Positions 1 through 8,003 of a stretch of DNA of 52,141 nucleotides are shown here, one piece after another. The notes under the pieces were generated by a model that saw only the letters and a program-made list of their open reading frames with translations, did no database searches and was not told the DNA's origin. The DNA comes from Chitinophagaceae bacterium. Its GTDB lineage: Bacteria; Bacteroidota; Bacteroidia; Chitinophagales; Chitinophagaceae. Position 1 is the stretch's first letter; each line of letters starts with the position of its first letter. The position numbers and the translations under genes were made by a program. The stretch lies in NCBI GenBank assembly GCA_947452965.1, contig CANGEW010000013.1, positions 1 to 52,141 on the forward strand. The letters run 5' to 3'.

Positions 1-94
1 AATTATCATTATTTTTGTTCTGCAAAACACGAGTTCTTTATCACTTTTTTAGCCTTCTTTTTAAGGCCCCAGTCCTGAGGTTTTTGAAATCGTT

Positions 95-142
95 TTTTAG
101 GGGGTCAATTTGAAACGGAATGAGGGGGTCAGTTTAGCCGGA
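95..142. repeat. Tandem GGGGGTCA repeats, probable IS21-like element terminus
   Basis: Two direct copies of a 20-21 bp unit lie 24 bp apart at 99-119 and 123-142. Both begin AGGGGGTCA, continue with (A/G)TTT, and end in CGGA. Repeated GGGGTCA-type blocks near the terminus are, from memory, typical of IS21-family elements in Bacteroidota. The left part of the window (1-95) would then be the interior edge of the element; no start-to-stop gene is visible there, only a 29-codon reverse-strand open stretch rich in Lys. No transposase gene is present in the window, so the assignment rests on the repeat alone. Confidence 0.35.
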
Positions 143-185
143 TTTTACACCCACACCACATACAAAAAGAAAAATGACTATTTTT

Positions 186-779
186 TTACAGCCTTAATTT
201 CTCAAAAAAATACGCCTCACTCACTTCGCGAACTTCGCCAGGCATAATTCCTTCTAGTGATATATCTTCAATAGAAACCCTAATGAGTCGCAAACATTTA
301 TGTTTGACAGCAGCAATCATTTTTCTTACTTGATGAAATTTGCCTTCAGTCAAAGATATAGTTATCCAAGAACTAGTTACATTTTTATGTAGCGGGGTTT
401 CTCTACTTTCTTGGATATAAAAAGGCTTCTTCACTAAAAAAACTTCACAAGGAGTTGTTACATATTGTTTACCCCCTGAAGAACTTATTGAAACCCCATT
501 AGATAATGCCTGAATGGAAGATGGATTAATGTTATTCGTTACCTGAACTAAATACTTTCTAACATGTGGTTGTTTACCATGAAACAATAATTTCGTAATT
601 TTTTTATTGGTCGTAAGCAAAAGTAAACCCTCTGAGTTTTTGTCTAGTCTTCCAATAGCATGAGTGCCCTCTGGAAAATCAAAACCTATATCCTTCAATA
701 ATCTAACTTGATGCGTACTCACAAATTGAGACACCATATCTACAGGCTTATTAAGAATAAAATAACGGTGTGTTTCCAT
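186..779 (-). CDS. RsuA/RluB/E-family rRNA pseudouridine synthase
   Basis: Isomerises a uridine in rRNA to pseudouridine. The catalytic block [14 protein letters not shown] is present, with its Asp at residue 46 counting from the ATG at 779, followed by the KxY block (RKYLVQV) and the C-terminal [10 protein letters not shown] motif that marks the RsuA/RluB/RluE branch. At about 197 residues it lacks an N-terminal S4 domain, which fits the short RluE-like subgroup (23S rRNA). A GTG at 785 would add two residues; the ATG (METHRYF) is preferred. It diverges from the gene at 809 with only 29 bp between the start codons, so the two promoters must overlap. Confidence 0.85.
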   Translation of the reverse strand: METHRYFILNKPVDMVSQFVSTHQVRLLKDIGFDFPEGTHAIGRLDKNSEGLLLLTTNKKITKLLFHGKQPHVRKYLVQVTNNINPSSIQALSNGVSISSSGGKQYVTTPCEVFLVKKPFYIQESRETPLHKNVTSSWITISLTEGKFHQVRKMIAAVKHKCLRLIRVSIEDISLEGIMPGEVREVSEAYFFEKLRL

Positions 780-808
780 GTTCACATGTAAATTTATTAA
801 TATTGTAT

Positions 809-1027
809 ATGGTTCAAACTTCCAAAGATCCTTTGCACGGAAAAACTTTAGAATACATTCTCACTTCATTAGTAAACCATTTTGGATGGGAGGAATTAGG
901 TATGCACATCAGAATAAACTGCTTTAACAATCAACCAAGCATTACTTCTAGTCTAAAATTTCTTAGAAAAACTCCATGGGCAAGAAAACAAGTAGAAGAC
1001 TTATATGTAAGATTGATTCTTAATTAA
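809..1027 (+). CDS. VF530-family (DUF2132) DNA-binding protein
   Basis: A 72-residue protein whose whole length matches the VF530/DUF2132 family as I remember it: [17 protein letters not shown] near the start, GWEELG in the middle, [22 protein letters not shown], and a VEDLY ending. Solved members form a small helical fold proposed to bind DNA; the cellular role is unknown. The start is the ATG at 809 (MVQTSKDPL). An upstream in-frame ATG at 770 would overlap the divergent gene and adds residues outside the conserved family region. It ends 3 bp from the converging ArsC-like gene. Confidence 0.85.
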   Translation: MVQTSKDPLHGKTLEYILTSLVNHFGWEELGMHIRINCFNNQPSITSSLKFLRKTPWARKQVEDLYVRLILN

Positions 1028-1029
1028 CT

Positions 1030-1446
1030 TTATTTAATATAGGTGATGAAAAAATCCATACAATACTCTCTAATCTGATCTCTCACTTGTTGAAATGATT
1101 CTTTAATTTCTTCTTGAGTTCCAATTGCTTTAGCAGGATCAAGAAAATTATGATGTAGCTTAATAGCATTACTTGAAAAAACCGGACACCTTTCTGCAGC
1201 ATTATCGCATACAGTAATTACATAGTCAAAATTAATATGCCCATACTCACTTACATTATTAGATGTGTGAGAAGAAATGTCTATTCCGTCTTCTTTCATT
1301 ATTTCTATAGCATTAGGATTTACACCATGAGTTTCAATACCTGCACTGTATACTTCTGCTTTACCAATACAAAAATTAGACAAATAACCATGTGCTATTT
1401 GACTACGACAACTATTTCCCGTACAAAGAATCAAGATTTTTTTCAT
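1030..1446 (-). CDS. arsC: ArsC-like arsenate reductase of the low-molecular-weight phosphatase fold
   Basis: 138 residues of the LMW protein-tyrosine-phosphatase fold. The phosphate loop is C8-TGNSC-R14, and a second cysteine pair, C80 and C87 (VCDNAAERCPVF), lies where thioredoxin-coupled arsenate reductases carry their resolving cysteines. LDPAKAIG near residue 102 supplies the acid-loop Asp-Pro. The expected role is reduction of arsenate to arsenite in the cytosol through a C8-C80-C87 relay. There is no arsB, acr3 or arsR neighbour here, so it stands alone. A phosphatase role is the alternative, but the three-cysteine pattern favours ArsC. Confidence 0.85.
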   Translation of the reverse strand: MKKILILCTGNSCRSQIAHGYLSNFCIGKAEVYSAGIETHGVNPNAIEIMKEDGIDISSHTSNNVSEYGHINFDYVITVCDNAAERCPVFSSNAIKLHHNFLDPAKAIGTQEEIKESFQQVRDQIREYCMDFFITYIK

Positions 1447-1798
1447 AACCGATTATACAAAAAGCCAAATAATATTAATGATACAAAACTTTGGATCAAA
1501 TCCAAAAATCAATTGCAATACAGTTATCGACACTACAATAACTATAGGTTTTTTATATTTTACATAAAACTGTTTCATGAACTTTTTCTTGCATTTTTAG
1601 CTAATGTTTAAATAGCAAATATAGGTGAAGGAAAAATTATCGATTAAATTTTTAGAAGATTAAGTGAATAAAATATATTCATAAAATCGATTGATTGGAT
1701 GTAAAAAAACCTAAATAATGCATTAATAATGAAAAAAGGTTCATCTATTATAGTAGATGAACCTTTTTGTTTTACTGCACGTTTTGAATATAATAGGA
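1447..1798. other. Gene-free stretch with one terminator
   Basis: About 350 bp of AT-rich DNA. Long open frames here run antisense to the ArsC-like gene and have unconvincing composition (rich in Tyr, Phe, Ile and Thr). The only clear element is the terminator hairpin at 1733-1768. Confidence 0.5.
1733..1768 (-). terminator. Rho-independent terminator for the gene at 1799-2326
   Basis: A 15-bp perfect stem: AAAAAGGTTCATCTA at 1733-1747 pairs with its complement at 1754-1768 around a 6-nt loop. On the reverse strand the hairpin ends in a T run, so it terminates the leftward gene starting at 2326. The A/T flanks may make it bidirectional. Confidence 0.85.
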
Positions 1799-2326
1799 TT
1801 AGTACTTATATGCTATAGCCTTCTTTTTTTCTTGTAAGTTTCCAAATCCTTTCCCTGAAGCACCTGTATAATTGGTTTCTCTTTCAGAAGTTATCAAAAT
1901 AATTGGGCAATTTAAAGCGGCTGCTTCTTTTTGAAGTTTTCTCATTGCCTTTCGATCTCCAGTATTTGCAGTATGAAAATTAATCAAAGCGGTTTTTGAA
2001 ACAATGTCTTGCACTCTGGTTAAACCTGCTATCTGAAGCTTGTCTTCTAAAACTAAGACTTTCTCCCAGTCATCCTCTCCATTCACTTCTATTTTTGGAG
2101 TCAATGCTTCTTCTCTGCCAGACTTATAAACAATTTTCTCAATAGCATATTTACTCGCAAGTTGAATAGCATCTTCTCCTGCATATTTATATTCTACAGA
2201 ATATTCAGATACTTTTATTACAGACCCCTCAACCTTTTTACCATTATGAAAGAAAACTTTGTCATTTTGTGCAAACACAAAAGAAAAAGAAAGGGCAATT
2301 AAAATTGTTAAAAATAATTGTTTCAT
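1799..2326 (-). CDS. Secreted protein of unknown function
   Basis: 175 residues. A clear Sec signal peptide (MKQLFLTILIALSFSFVFAQ) with cleavage likely after AQ is followed by a small beta-rich segment (residues about 22-75: DKVFFHNGKKVEGSV, SVEYKYAGED) of the type common in Bacteroidota periplasmic proteins. A mixed alpha/beta region with ALINFHTANTGDRKAMRKLQKEAA and CPIILITSE follows. I do not recognise the family. The mature protein is likely periplasmic. Promoter and regulation are not evident; it has its own terminator at 1733-1768. Confidence 0.75.
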   Translation of the reverse strand: MKQLFLTILIALSFSFVFAQNDKVFFHNGKKVEGSVIKVSEYSVEYKYAGEDAIQLASKYAIEKIVYKSGREEALTPKIEVNGEDDWEKVLVLEDKLQIAGLTRVQDIVSKTALINFHTANTGDRKAMRKLQKEAAALNCPIILITSERETNYTGASGKGFGNLQEKKKAIAYKY

Positions 2327-2479
2327 ATTTGTTTGTTTATGTTATTAAAAATTAAAGATATGAAAATATCAGTACATATTAATAAATAACAAGTGCTAAA
2401 ATTTTTTGGTTGTAATATTGAACTGATAACATGTTAGAAAGCCTATTTTACTTTACTGGATCAATTAGGAAAAGAAAAC

Positions 2480-3151
2480 TTAGGTATGTTTAATGATCTG
2501 CTTACATTTTACACAAATATCCATAGGCTCTTTATCAACCTCTGAAATTTTATGATTACCCGCCTTCATAAAGCAAGGATATGGACTAATACAATGTGCT
2601 AAACCATGGTTATGGCCTATTTCGTGCAAAACGACTTTTTCTAGTCTGTTTATCAAATTGCTTTCAGAAACACCTTTTTTTAATCTGTAAACCGAACTTA
2701 TACAACCGCTAGCATCAAGACTTCCCAACCCAAATATTCCCCAATCTTCTATGCCATTTAATCGTGTACATATATCCCTACTAGTTAAGCCTACTACAAA
2801 TCTATAATGATGCTCATTTTGGGCTGTTAAAAAATTAATAATCTTGTTTGCATTGTATCTATACCGAATTGGAGAAATAACATCTTTGGGCATTTTCTTT
2901 TCACATATTATAGTAGGATAATGATAAAACGACTCGATTTTAGCTGACAGTACTGTAATAATATTTTTTTCTGTGAAATCTAGACAAACAATTTGTATTG
3001 TGTCGCTTTTAAAATTCTTGTTAACTACGGAAAATCGCTGAGTGTCTTTTTGAGTTGGAATCAATGAATAGCTATTATAAAAAAGCAAGGTCACTAAGGC
3101 AACGAACCCTATTAAAAAGACAGAAATGTTTTTTGTGTATTTCATAAACAA
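2480..3151 (-). CDS. Archaemetzincin-like zinc metalloprotease (M54), membrane-anchored
   Basis: 223 residues. The zinc signature is HEIGHNHGLAHC: H176, E177, H180 and H186, then C187, C193, M195 and, exactly 17 residues later, C213-x2-C216. This is the archaemetzincin pattern (second zinc on four cysteines, first zinc on HExxHxxGxxH). One deviation shows: five residues instead of the usual four separate C187 from C193. Residues about 8-27 form a hydrophobic segment, so the catalytic domain is probably anchored to the membrane or exported, unlike typical cytosolic archaeal members. The substrate is unknown. An alternative start is the Met at residue 3. Confidence 0.85.
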   Translation of the reverse strand: MFMKYTKNISVFLIGFVALVTLLFYNSYSLIPTQKDTQRFSVVNKNFKSDTIQIVCLDFTEKNIITVLSAKIESFYHYPTIICEKKMPKDVISPIRYRYNANKIINFLTAQNEHHYRFVVGLTSRDICTRLNGIEDWGIFGLGSLDASGCISSVYRLKKGVSESNLINRLEKVVLHEIGHNHGLAHCISPYPCFMKAGNHKISEVDKEPMDICVKCKQIIKHT

Positions 3152-3286
3152 AAATTCATGAGATAATATTAACCTATTTTCTCTCTCTAATCAAAAAAAG
3201 TAATCTTCTACGTGTAAATCTTACAAGCTTGTAAAAAACACTTATCGCCTTTTTGCCAGTGTAATTTGCATTCAAATAAATAACAT

Positions 3287-3706
3287 ATGCAAACACTAAA
3301 AAAAAGAACCAAAACAAAAACACTTGGCTTTTACAAAGAAAATGGACTCTGGTACGCAGATCTTCCCGAGTTTTTATCCCTTGGCTTAGGAACTAAAGCC
3401 AACCTGCTGATGGTAGACGGCTCCGACACCTTTCTAGATCTTTTATCTTCAAATGGATCTAATGTAGCGGTTACATTGAGTAAAGAGCCTTTTGAAAATC
3501 ATTCAATCCACCTTGAAAAATTAAAAATCGGACTTAACCAGGAATTATTAGACAAAATTGGTCATGCTCCTGTTAACTATGGAGCCTACTACAATGTGAA
3601 AAAATACAATCATAAGACATTTCAACATACTCTTTGGCTTTGTCCAGTTGCAGAGTATGTTTTCCAGGGAGAATACCCACAAAATATCTATCTGTCCAAA
3701 AAATAA
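3287..3706 (+). CDS. DUF6717-like protein
   Basis: 139 residues, no signal peptide. The order LGFYKENGLWYADLPEFL, LGTKANLLMVDGSDTFLDLLS, then LWLCPVAEYVFQGEYPQNIYL resembles DUF6717 as I recall it (WY-DLP, KA-L-MV-G-DT-LD, LWLCPV). The function is unknown and the family name is from memory. It begins a run of forward genes reaching to 7909, but 31 bp separate it from the next gene, which is an exported protein, so a shared function is not implied. Confidence 0.65.
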   Translation: MQTLKKRTKTKTLGFYKENGLWYADLPEFLSLGLGTKANLLMVDGSDTFLDLLSSNGSNVAVTLSKEPFENHSIHLEKLKIGLNQELLDKIGHAPVNYGAYYNVKKYNHKTFQHTLWLCPVAEYVFQGEYPQNIYLSKK

Positions 3707-3737
3707 ATTCCCTAATGTAACCACTAATAAAAAAATC

Positions 3738-4076
3738 ATGCAAAAAACCATCTTATTATCAATTGCCTTTTTGGTAGCTATTAGCTCTTTTTCCCAAACC
3801 TATGTAAACGAATATTACAAAAGCAATGGAACTTATGTAGAGGGATACTATCGAAGTTCTCCTAACTCCACCAAATCCGACAACTGGAGCACTTACGGAA
3901 ATATAAACCCATATACTGGTTCTGTGGGAACAAAAACCTATTCGGATTATAATAATTATAACTCCAATTACTCAACTCAGATTTATAATAACGAATATTT
4001 AATCACATCGTATTCTAATGGCTATTATTCTTCACCATACAATAACACATCTGGATACTATTATTATCGTTATTAA
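3738..4076 (+). CDS. Small secreted Tyr/Asn/Ser-rich protein
   Basis: 112 residues. Signal peptide MQKTILLSIAFLVAISSFSQ is cleaved after FSQ; the mature part starts TYVNEYYKSNGTYVEGYYRS. That opening repeats the YVxGYYR pattern seen in many small Bacteroidota exported proteins. The rest is low-complexity and Tyr-rich, ending SGYYYYRY. The start is the ATG at 3738; an upstream in-frame ATG at 3648 would lie inside the previous gene and bury the signal peptide. The function is unknown, with extracellular or periplasmic location expected. Confidence 0.75.
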   Translation: MQKTILLSIAFLVAISSFSQTYVNEYYKSNGTYVEGYYRSSPNSTKSDNWSTYGNINPYTGSVGTKTYSDYNNYNSNYSTQIYNNEYLITSYSNGYYSSPYNNTSGYYYYRY

Positions 4077-4110
4077 TCAATTATTTCATAACATATAAAC
4101 CTCAAAAATC

Positions 4111-4746
4111 ATGCAAAAACAAAAAACAATCTACCATCTTATTGTAGACAAAAGTGGATCTATGTGCGACTGTATTGAACAAACCATAAGTGGCTTCAAT
4201 GAACAAGTCTGCAAAATTCAAGAATTACAAAATGAATACCCTGAGCAAGAGTTGACAATTGGATTAACTACTTTCAATCATGAAGTGTATCATCATTTCT
4301 TTCAATGTCCACCATCTATTGTAAGAAGCTTAAACACAGACACCTATATTCCAAAAGGAAATACTGCTCTCCTTGACGCAATCGGTATGACAATTGATAG
4401 AATAGAGGAAGATATACAACATATTCAAAATCAATTAAATACAACTGTAGTAATCGTTATTTTAACTGATGGCTATGAAAATGCATCTAAATTATTTAAA
4501 TTGGAAAAGATTAGAAGGACCATATCTCGACTCGAAGAAACTGGAAAATGGACATTTAGTTTTATTGGAGCCTCTTTAGATGCAGTAGATGTGGCAGATT
4601 CAATGGCCATCAAAAAAGAAAATAGTTTCATGTTTGAAAAATCAAACATGAAGTTTGGACTATTTGATAAACTATCAAATTCGATGGAAAATTACATGGA
4701 TAAAAAAAGGAAAGGAAAAGATTTAGGTAAATTCTTTTCTGAATAA
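4111..4746 (+). CDS. von Willebrand factor A domain protein
   Basis: 211 residues, essentially one vWA domain. The metal-ion-dependent adhesion site is intact: DKSGSM at 13-18, the conserved Thr in GNTALLDAIG near residue 89, and the Asp in LTDGYEN near residue 127. There is no signal peptide or membrane segment, so it is cytosolic. Intracellular vWA proteins usually act as metal-dependent scaffolds with an ATPase or other partner. The next gene starts 12 bp downstream, so the two are probably one operon and perhaps one complex. No MoxR ATPase is nearby. Confidence 0.85.
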   Translation: MQKQKTIYHLIVDKSGSMCDCIEQTISGFNEQVCKIQELQNEYPEQELTIGLTTFNHEVYHHFFQCPPSIVRSLNTDTYIPKGNTALLDAIGMTIDRIEEDIQHIQNQLNTTVVIVILTDGYENASKLFKLEKIRRTISRLEETGKWTFSFIGASLDAVDVADSMAIKKENSFMFEKSNMKFGLFDKLSNSMENYMDKKRKGKDLGKFFSE

Positions 4747-4758
4747 AATAATTAATAA

Positions 4759-5883
4759 ATGAAAGTACACTTATTAAAATCAATAGAAGTCGACACCGCC
4801 TTGTTTACCAAGGTGGTCGACTTTTTACAATCTATTCCCGGACCAATACAGTTTGTCTTTGACATACATGCCACTACTTATTTTGAAGACGAGGAAGTCT
4901 TTATGTATCAAATTAGAGATAAAGAACATTTCGAAAAAAAAATAACCCCTCATGTATCTGTAAATAATTGCAAAGTCATGGATTTTCCTATGGAAAGAGA
5001 AACAACAACCTGGGGTGGATTATTTAAAAAAGCTAGCCAATATCGAAAAGAAAATAATATCCCTAATGATGAGTTTGTGATTCTCCTTACTGATATCGCC
5101 AACAAAGAAAATTGGTTTGCGGCGTTGGATGAAAAAATGCCATATAATGGTTTTATACACACAGATGATTGGGACTATTACATTAAATGTTCTGCTGCAT
5201 TTCCAATTGCATACGAAGTAATAGCTCTTATTTTGCAAAAACACATGTTCGATGGATTGTATGATCTCAGAACTAAAATTCATCAAAGTCCTATCGGATG
5301 TGTAAATGATTTTTGTTTACACAAAAATGAAATCATCTTAAAACTTCGAACAGGGGATGTATGTGAAGAATGCATCGAAAGAGCAGCTGAAAAAATCAGT
5401 CTTCCGGAACTACATCACTCATTGCAAATCATGAGCTCACTCAGAGAAAAAATGCTTTTTGCACAGAATTTAAAAAGATATTCTCCACTAAGTAAACTTT
5501 ACATTAACAAAAAGAATAAAATCTATTTGCCCGACTTCGGGAATATTGAAATCAAACTCAGGCCTCTAGAAAAAGCTTTGTATTTTCTTTTTCTTCGACA
5601 TCCAGAGGGATTATTTCATAGTAGCTTAAGTGAACATAGAAAAGAACTCTACGAAATATATGCCTCTATTTCTACAATGGGGGATCTGGCAGAAATGAAA
5701 GTCAGAATAGATGATATGGTAAACACTCTCAACGATTCTGCAAGTCAAAAAATGTCAAGAATTAAAAGAGTGTTCGAAGAAGCAATTGGTCCAGACCTCG
5801 CAAAACATTATTACATAAAGGGAGAATCTGGTCAAAAAAAAGGGATTGATTTCGATAGAAGTCTTTTGAAGACATCAAAATAG
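4759..5883 (+). CDS. Unknown protein with a Cys4 zinc-ribbon-like centre, vWA partner
   Basis: 374 residues, cytosolic. Three parts can be seen. Residues 1-175 are alpha/beta (FVILLTDIANKENWFA, then AYEVIALILQKHMF, which could be a decayed HExxH-type helix). Residues about 178-212 carry a cysteine cluster, IGCVNDFCLHK then GDVCEECIERA (C-x4-C and C-x2-C), probably binding zinc. Residues about 270-374 are a helical domain beginning LRPLEKALYFLFLRHPEG, a motif I have seen at the C-terminus of several Bacteroidota accessory proteins. I do not know the function. The 12-bp spacing makes it a likely partner of the vWA protein. Confidence 0.75.
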   Translation: MKVHLLKSIEVDTALFTKVVDFLQSIPGPIQFVFDIHATTYFEDEEVFMYQIRDKEHFEKKITPHVSVNNCKVMDFPMERETTTWGGLFKKASQYRKENNIPNDEFVILLTDIANKENWFAALDEKMPYNGFIHTDDWDYYIKCSAAFPIAYEVIALILQKHMFDGLYDLRTKIHQSPIGCVNDFCLHKNEIILKLRTGDVCEECIERAAEKISLPELHHSLQIMSSLREKMLFAQNLKRYSPLSKLYINKKNKIYLPDFGNIEIKLRPLEKALYFLFLRHPEGLFHSSLSEHRKELYEIYASISTMGDLAEMKVRIDDMVNTLNDSASQKMSRIKRVFEEAIGPDLAKHYYIKGESGQKKGIDFDRSLLKTSK

Positions 5884-5932
5884 TACTTAAAAACTAGTAC
5901 TGTTTTTTAAAAAAACCATAGAGAATAAAAAT

Positions 5933-6346
5933 ATGAATACAAAAATTTCTGTGCCTAAATCATGTAATGAGGACTGGGAAAAAATGCAAACAAATAAGAA
6001 TGGCAGATTTTGCAATGTATGCAATTTAACTGTTGTTGATTTTTCAATTATGACTGAACTTCAAATTCAGAAATACCTTGCTGACAAATCTTATGTTTGT
6101 GGAAGATTTAATTATACTCAAGTTGATACTAGAAACAAAATAGATTTATTAGATGAAAAAAACAGAAACATTTTCTATACTCTGTTTAAATATATACTGT
6201 TGCTACTATTGGGAATTCCTATTTTTATTTCAAGTTGTATCAATCATTCCAAAAAAGATGATAAAATCGATAACCAAATTGATACCTCAAGGATTGATAA
6301 GGCAAAGCATTTAATGGGGGCTGTTGCAATGCCTAGAAAAAAGTGA
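5933..6346 (+). CDS. Membrane protein with N-terminal Cys motif (Bacteroidota family)
   Basis: 137 residues. Residues 1-60 match a small domain common in Bacteroidota: SVPKSCNEDW-KM, then GRFCNVCNLTVVDFS, then QKYLADKSYVCGRF. The four cysteines (Cys11, the CNVC pair, and Cys in VCGRF) could bind a metal. A single membrane segment follows (YTLFKYILLLLLGIPIFISSC, about 83-103), then a short Lys/Asp-rich tail. The orientation probably leaves the cysteine domain in the cytoplasm. The role is unknown. It lies 50 bp after the previous gene. Confidence 0.75.
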   Translation: MNTKISVPKSCNEDWEKMQTNKNGRFCNVCNLTVVDFSIMTELQIQKYLADKSYVCGRFNYTQVDTRNKIDLLDEKNRNIFYTLFKYILLLLLGIPIFISSCINHSKKDDKIDNQIDTSRIDKAKHLMGAVAMPRKK

Positions 6347-6370
6347 TTTTACAAAAAATATTGACTCTTC

Positions 6371-6976
6371 ATGTTACAATTAGTTCGTATTAAAAACAAT
6401 ATTGGGATTTACGTATTCTGTATATTAATCTTAAGTTGTCATTCGGAGAAAAAAGAAGCAGACAAAATAATGCCTGTAATGGAAAAGAAAAATCCTTCAT
6501 TTGAGGATGATATACCCGAATTTTTGAATTGCTTAAATCTACCCGAAATGAAGATTCCTTTTGTTGGTAAATTTAGTAGCGCCAATCGTTTGGATACACT
6601 TGACATGGAGGTAACGAGTGCTGAATTACATTTTAATTGTAAACTCTTTGTTAGAGGTGAATTCAAGAAAGCTTTGACTTTTAATGATGTGATTGGGGTT
6701 TGGTTTTACGATGAAGGTGATTTAAATTGTGATGGCACTAATGAAATTGGAATAATTCAAGGATTTTATGGTGGTGCTTGTAGGTCATATGAAGTATATA
6801 CCTATAAAAATCATAAATGGAAAAGGCTATACCAAATACCCTCCCATTTGGGCGACAGAGAAAAAGGAATTGATTATGTAAAAAGAATGGGAGATTCAAT
6901 AAGAATTTTGTCTGCTGATGATGGGTGTTGCCAATGTTTTGGGTTAGATACCACTTTTGAAAAAATAAAAAAATAG
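6371..6976 (+). CDS. Putative lipoprotein of unknown function
   Basis: 201 residues. The N-terminus has a hydrophobic stretch ending ILSC (residues about 10-23), a plausible lipobox with Cys23 as the acylated residue. The mature part contains GDLNCDGTNEIGI, a calcium-loop-like FG-GAP/dockerin-style motif, and several further cysteines (CRSYEVY, DGCCQCFG) that could form disulfides in the periplasm. No family is recognised. It is spaced 24 bp from the preceding and 2 bp from the following gene, so operon membership is likely. Confidence 0.7.
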   Translation: MLQLVRIKNNIGIYVFCILILSCHSEKKEADKIMPVMEKKNPSFEDDIPEFLNCLNLPEMKIPFVGKFSSANRLDTLDMEVTSAELHFNCKLFVRGEFKKALTFNDVIGVWFYDEGDLNCDGTNEIGIIQGFYGGACRSYEVYTYKNHKWKRLYQIPSHLGDREKGIDYVKRMGDSIRILSADDGCCQCFGLDTTFEKIKK

Positions 6977-6978
6977 TA

Positions 6979-7512
6979 ATGAAGCTGGAAAATAACGACG
7001 CTTACTTATGTGACTCTTGCAAAAAAGTAGGTTACTGCTTGCAAAGAGCTATCAGAAATAGTGTACAAATTAAGCAACCCTATATTGCCTTACCTATTTC
7101 ACCCTTTATTATAGACAATAGTCCAATAAGTGATCGCGAAATTGTTCATTGGGTTCCCATTCGAACAAATGTAAAAGATGCAAATACTAAATTTGGAAAG
7201 AAGCTTCAGCAAGCTCATGAATTGTTTCACCAAGATGAATTTGAACAAGCAAGTTATATGTATCAAGATATGCTAGAAACAAGAAATGATTGTGATGAAA
7301 TTAAAATAGGACTCGCTGCATCATTTTATTTTTTAAAAAAATATGAAGAAGCATTCTTAATTGTCACAAAACTTGCAGACTATTTTCATAAAAGCATTCC
7401 TAATAGACTTGCAAATGAATGTGAAGAGAAACTAAAAGAACTAGACATTCGAAAAGAAAAATCCAATTTAATTTCGTTGAACCGTATTTCTATTTTAGAG
7501 AAAATGAAATAA
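6979..7512 (+). CDS. TPR-like protein with N-terminal CxxC zinc motif
   Basis: 177 residues, cytosolic. The N-terminus holds LCDSCKKVGYC (C-x2-C-x5-C), a likely zinc site. From residue 70 onward the sequence is helical with a TPR-like pair: FGKKLQQAHELFHQDEFEQA and LAASFYFLKKYEEAFLIVTK. This architecture suits a protein-protein adaptor. It starts 2 bp after the lipoprotein gene, indicating co-transcription. Its partner is not known; the vWA operon upstream is one candidate. Confidence 0.7.
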   Translation: MKLENNDAYLCDSCKKVGYCLQRAIRNSVQIKQPYIALPISPFIIDNSPISDREIVHWVPIRTNVKDANTKFGKKLQQAHELFHQDEFEQASYMYQDMLETRNDCDEIKIGLAASFYFLKKYEEAFLIVTKLADYFHKSIPNRLANECEEKLKELDIRKEKSNLISLNRISILEKMK

Positions 7513-7540
7513 AACGACCTCAACCAAAATCATATTAATC

Positions 7541-7909
7541 ATGACAAATTATTTTCCATTCGGTCTTTTATTTTGGATTGTGTCTTTGCTGCTGAAAGAT
7601 TATAATAAAAAAGAACCTAAACCCACAGCTATTGAACCTTTTCAAGGAAAGATGCCAGAAAAGACTTATCAATATTACTCGAATGGCAGACAGTTATTTG
7701 AACCACATATTTTTTATTACTTTGAAATGTTGCAACTACAGGAAGTAACAAAAGTCACAGATGAAACCATACAAGAAGCAGCCTCTAAAAGATATGGTCT
7801 CATTAATAAAATTGAATACGATGATCGTTGGCCCATTGCGTCAAGAGATGTAAATGCCGCTAAAGCTTATTTAATAGACAGATGGAGTTACATGACGAGT
7901 TTGAATTGA
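7541..7909 (+). CDS. Hypothetical protein
   Basis: 122 residues with a hydrophobic N-terminus (residues 4-18) that could be a membrane anchor or an uncleaved signal, then a charged region with YQYYSNGRQLFEPHIFYYFEML. I do not recognise it. It is the last gene of the forward cluster and is followed directly by a terminator at 7918-7961, so transcription of the cluster probably ends here. Confidence 0.6.
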   Translation: MTNYFPFGLLFWIVSLLLKDYNKKEPKPTAIEPFQGKMPEKTYQYYSNGRQLFEPHIFYYFEMLQLQEVTKVTDETIQEAASKRYGLINKIEYDDRWPIASRDVNAAKAYLIDRWSYMTSLN

Positions 7910-7917
7910 AGGCCATT

Positions 7918-7961
7918 AGCAATTAAAAGGCTTGTAGCTTTTCAATTGCTTTTATTTTTTT
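7918..7961 (+). terminator. Rho-independent terminator ending the forward cluster
   Basis: AGCAATT at 7918-7924 pairs with AATTGCT at 7944-7950; the inner AAAG/CTTT segment extends the stem after one mismatch. A T-rich tract (7951-7961) follows on the + strand. Confidence 0.75.
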
Positions 7962-8003
7962 ATCTTAACTTAAAAGGTATAAAATAAATTATTATTTGTT
8001 ATA

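Noticed and set aside
1237..1611. Forward 124-codon frame over the ArsC-like gene
   Set aside because: Antisense to arsC; composition rich in Tyr/Phe/Ile and no family.
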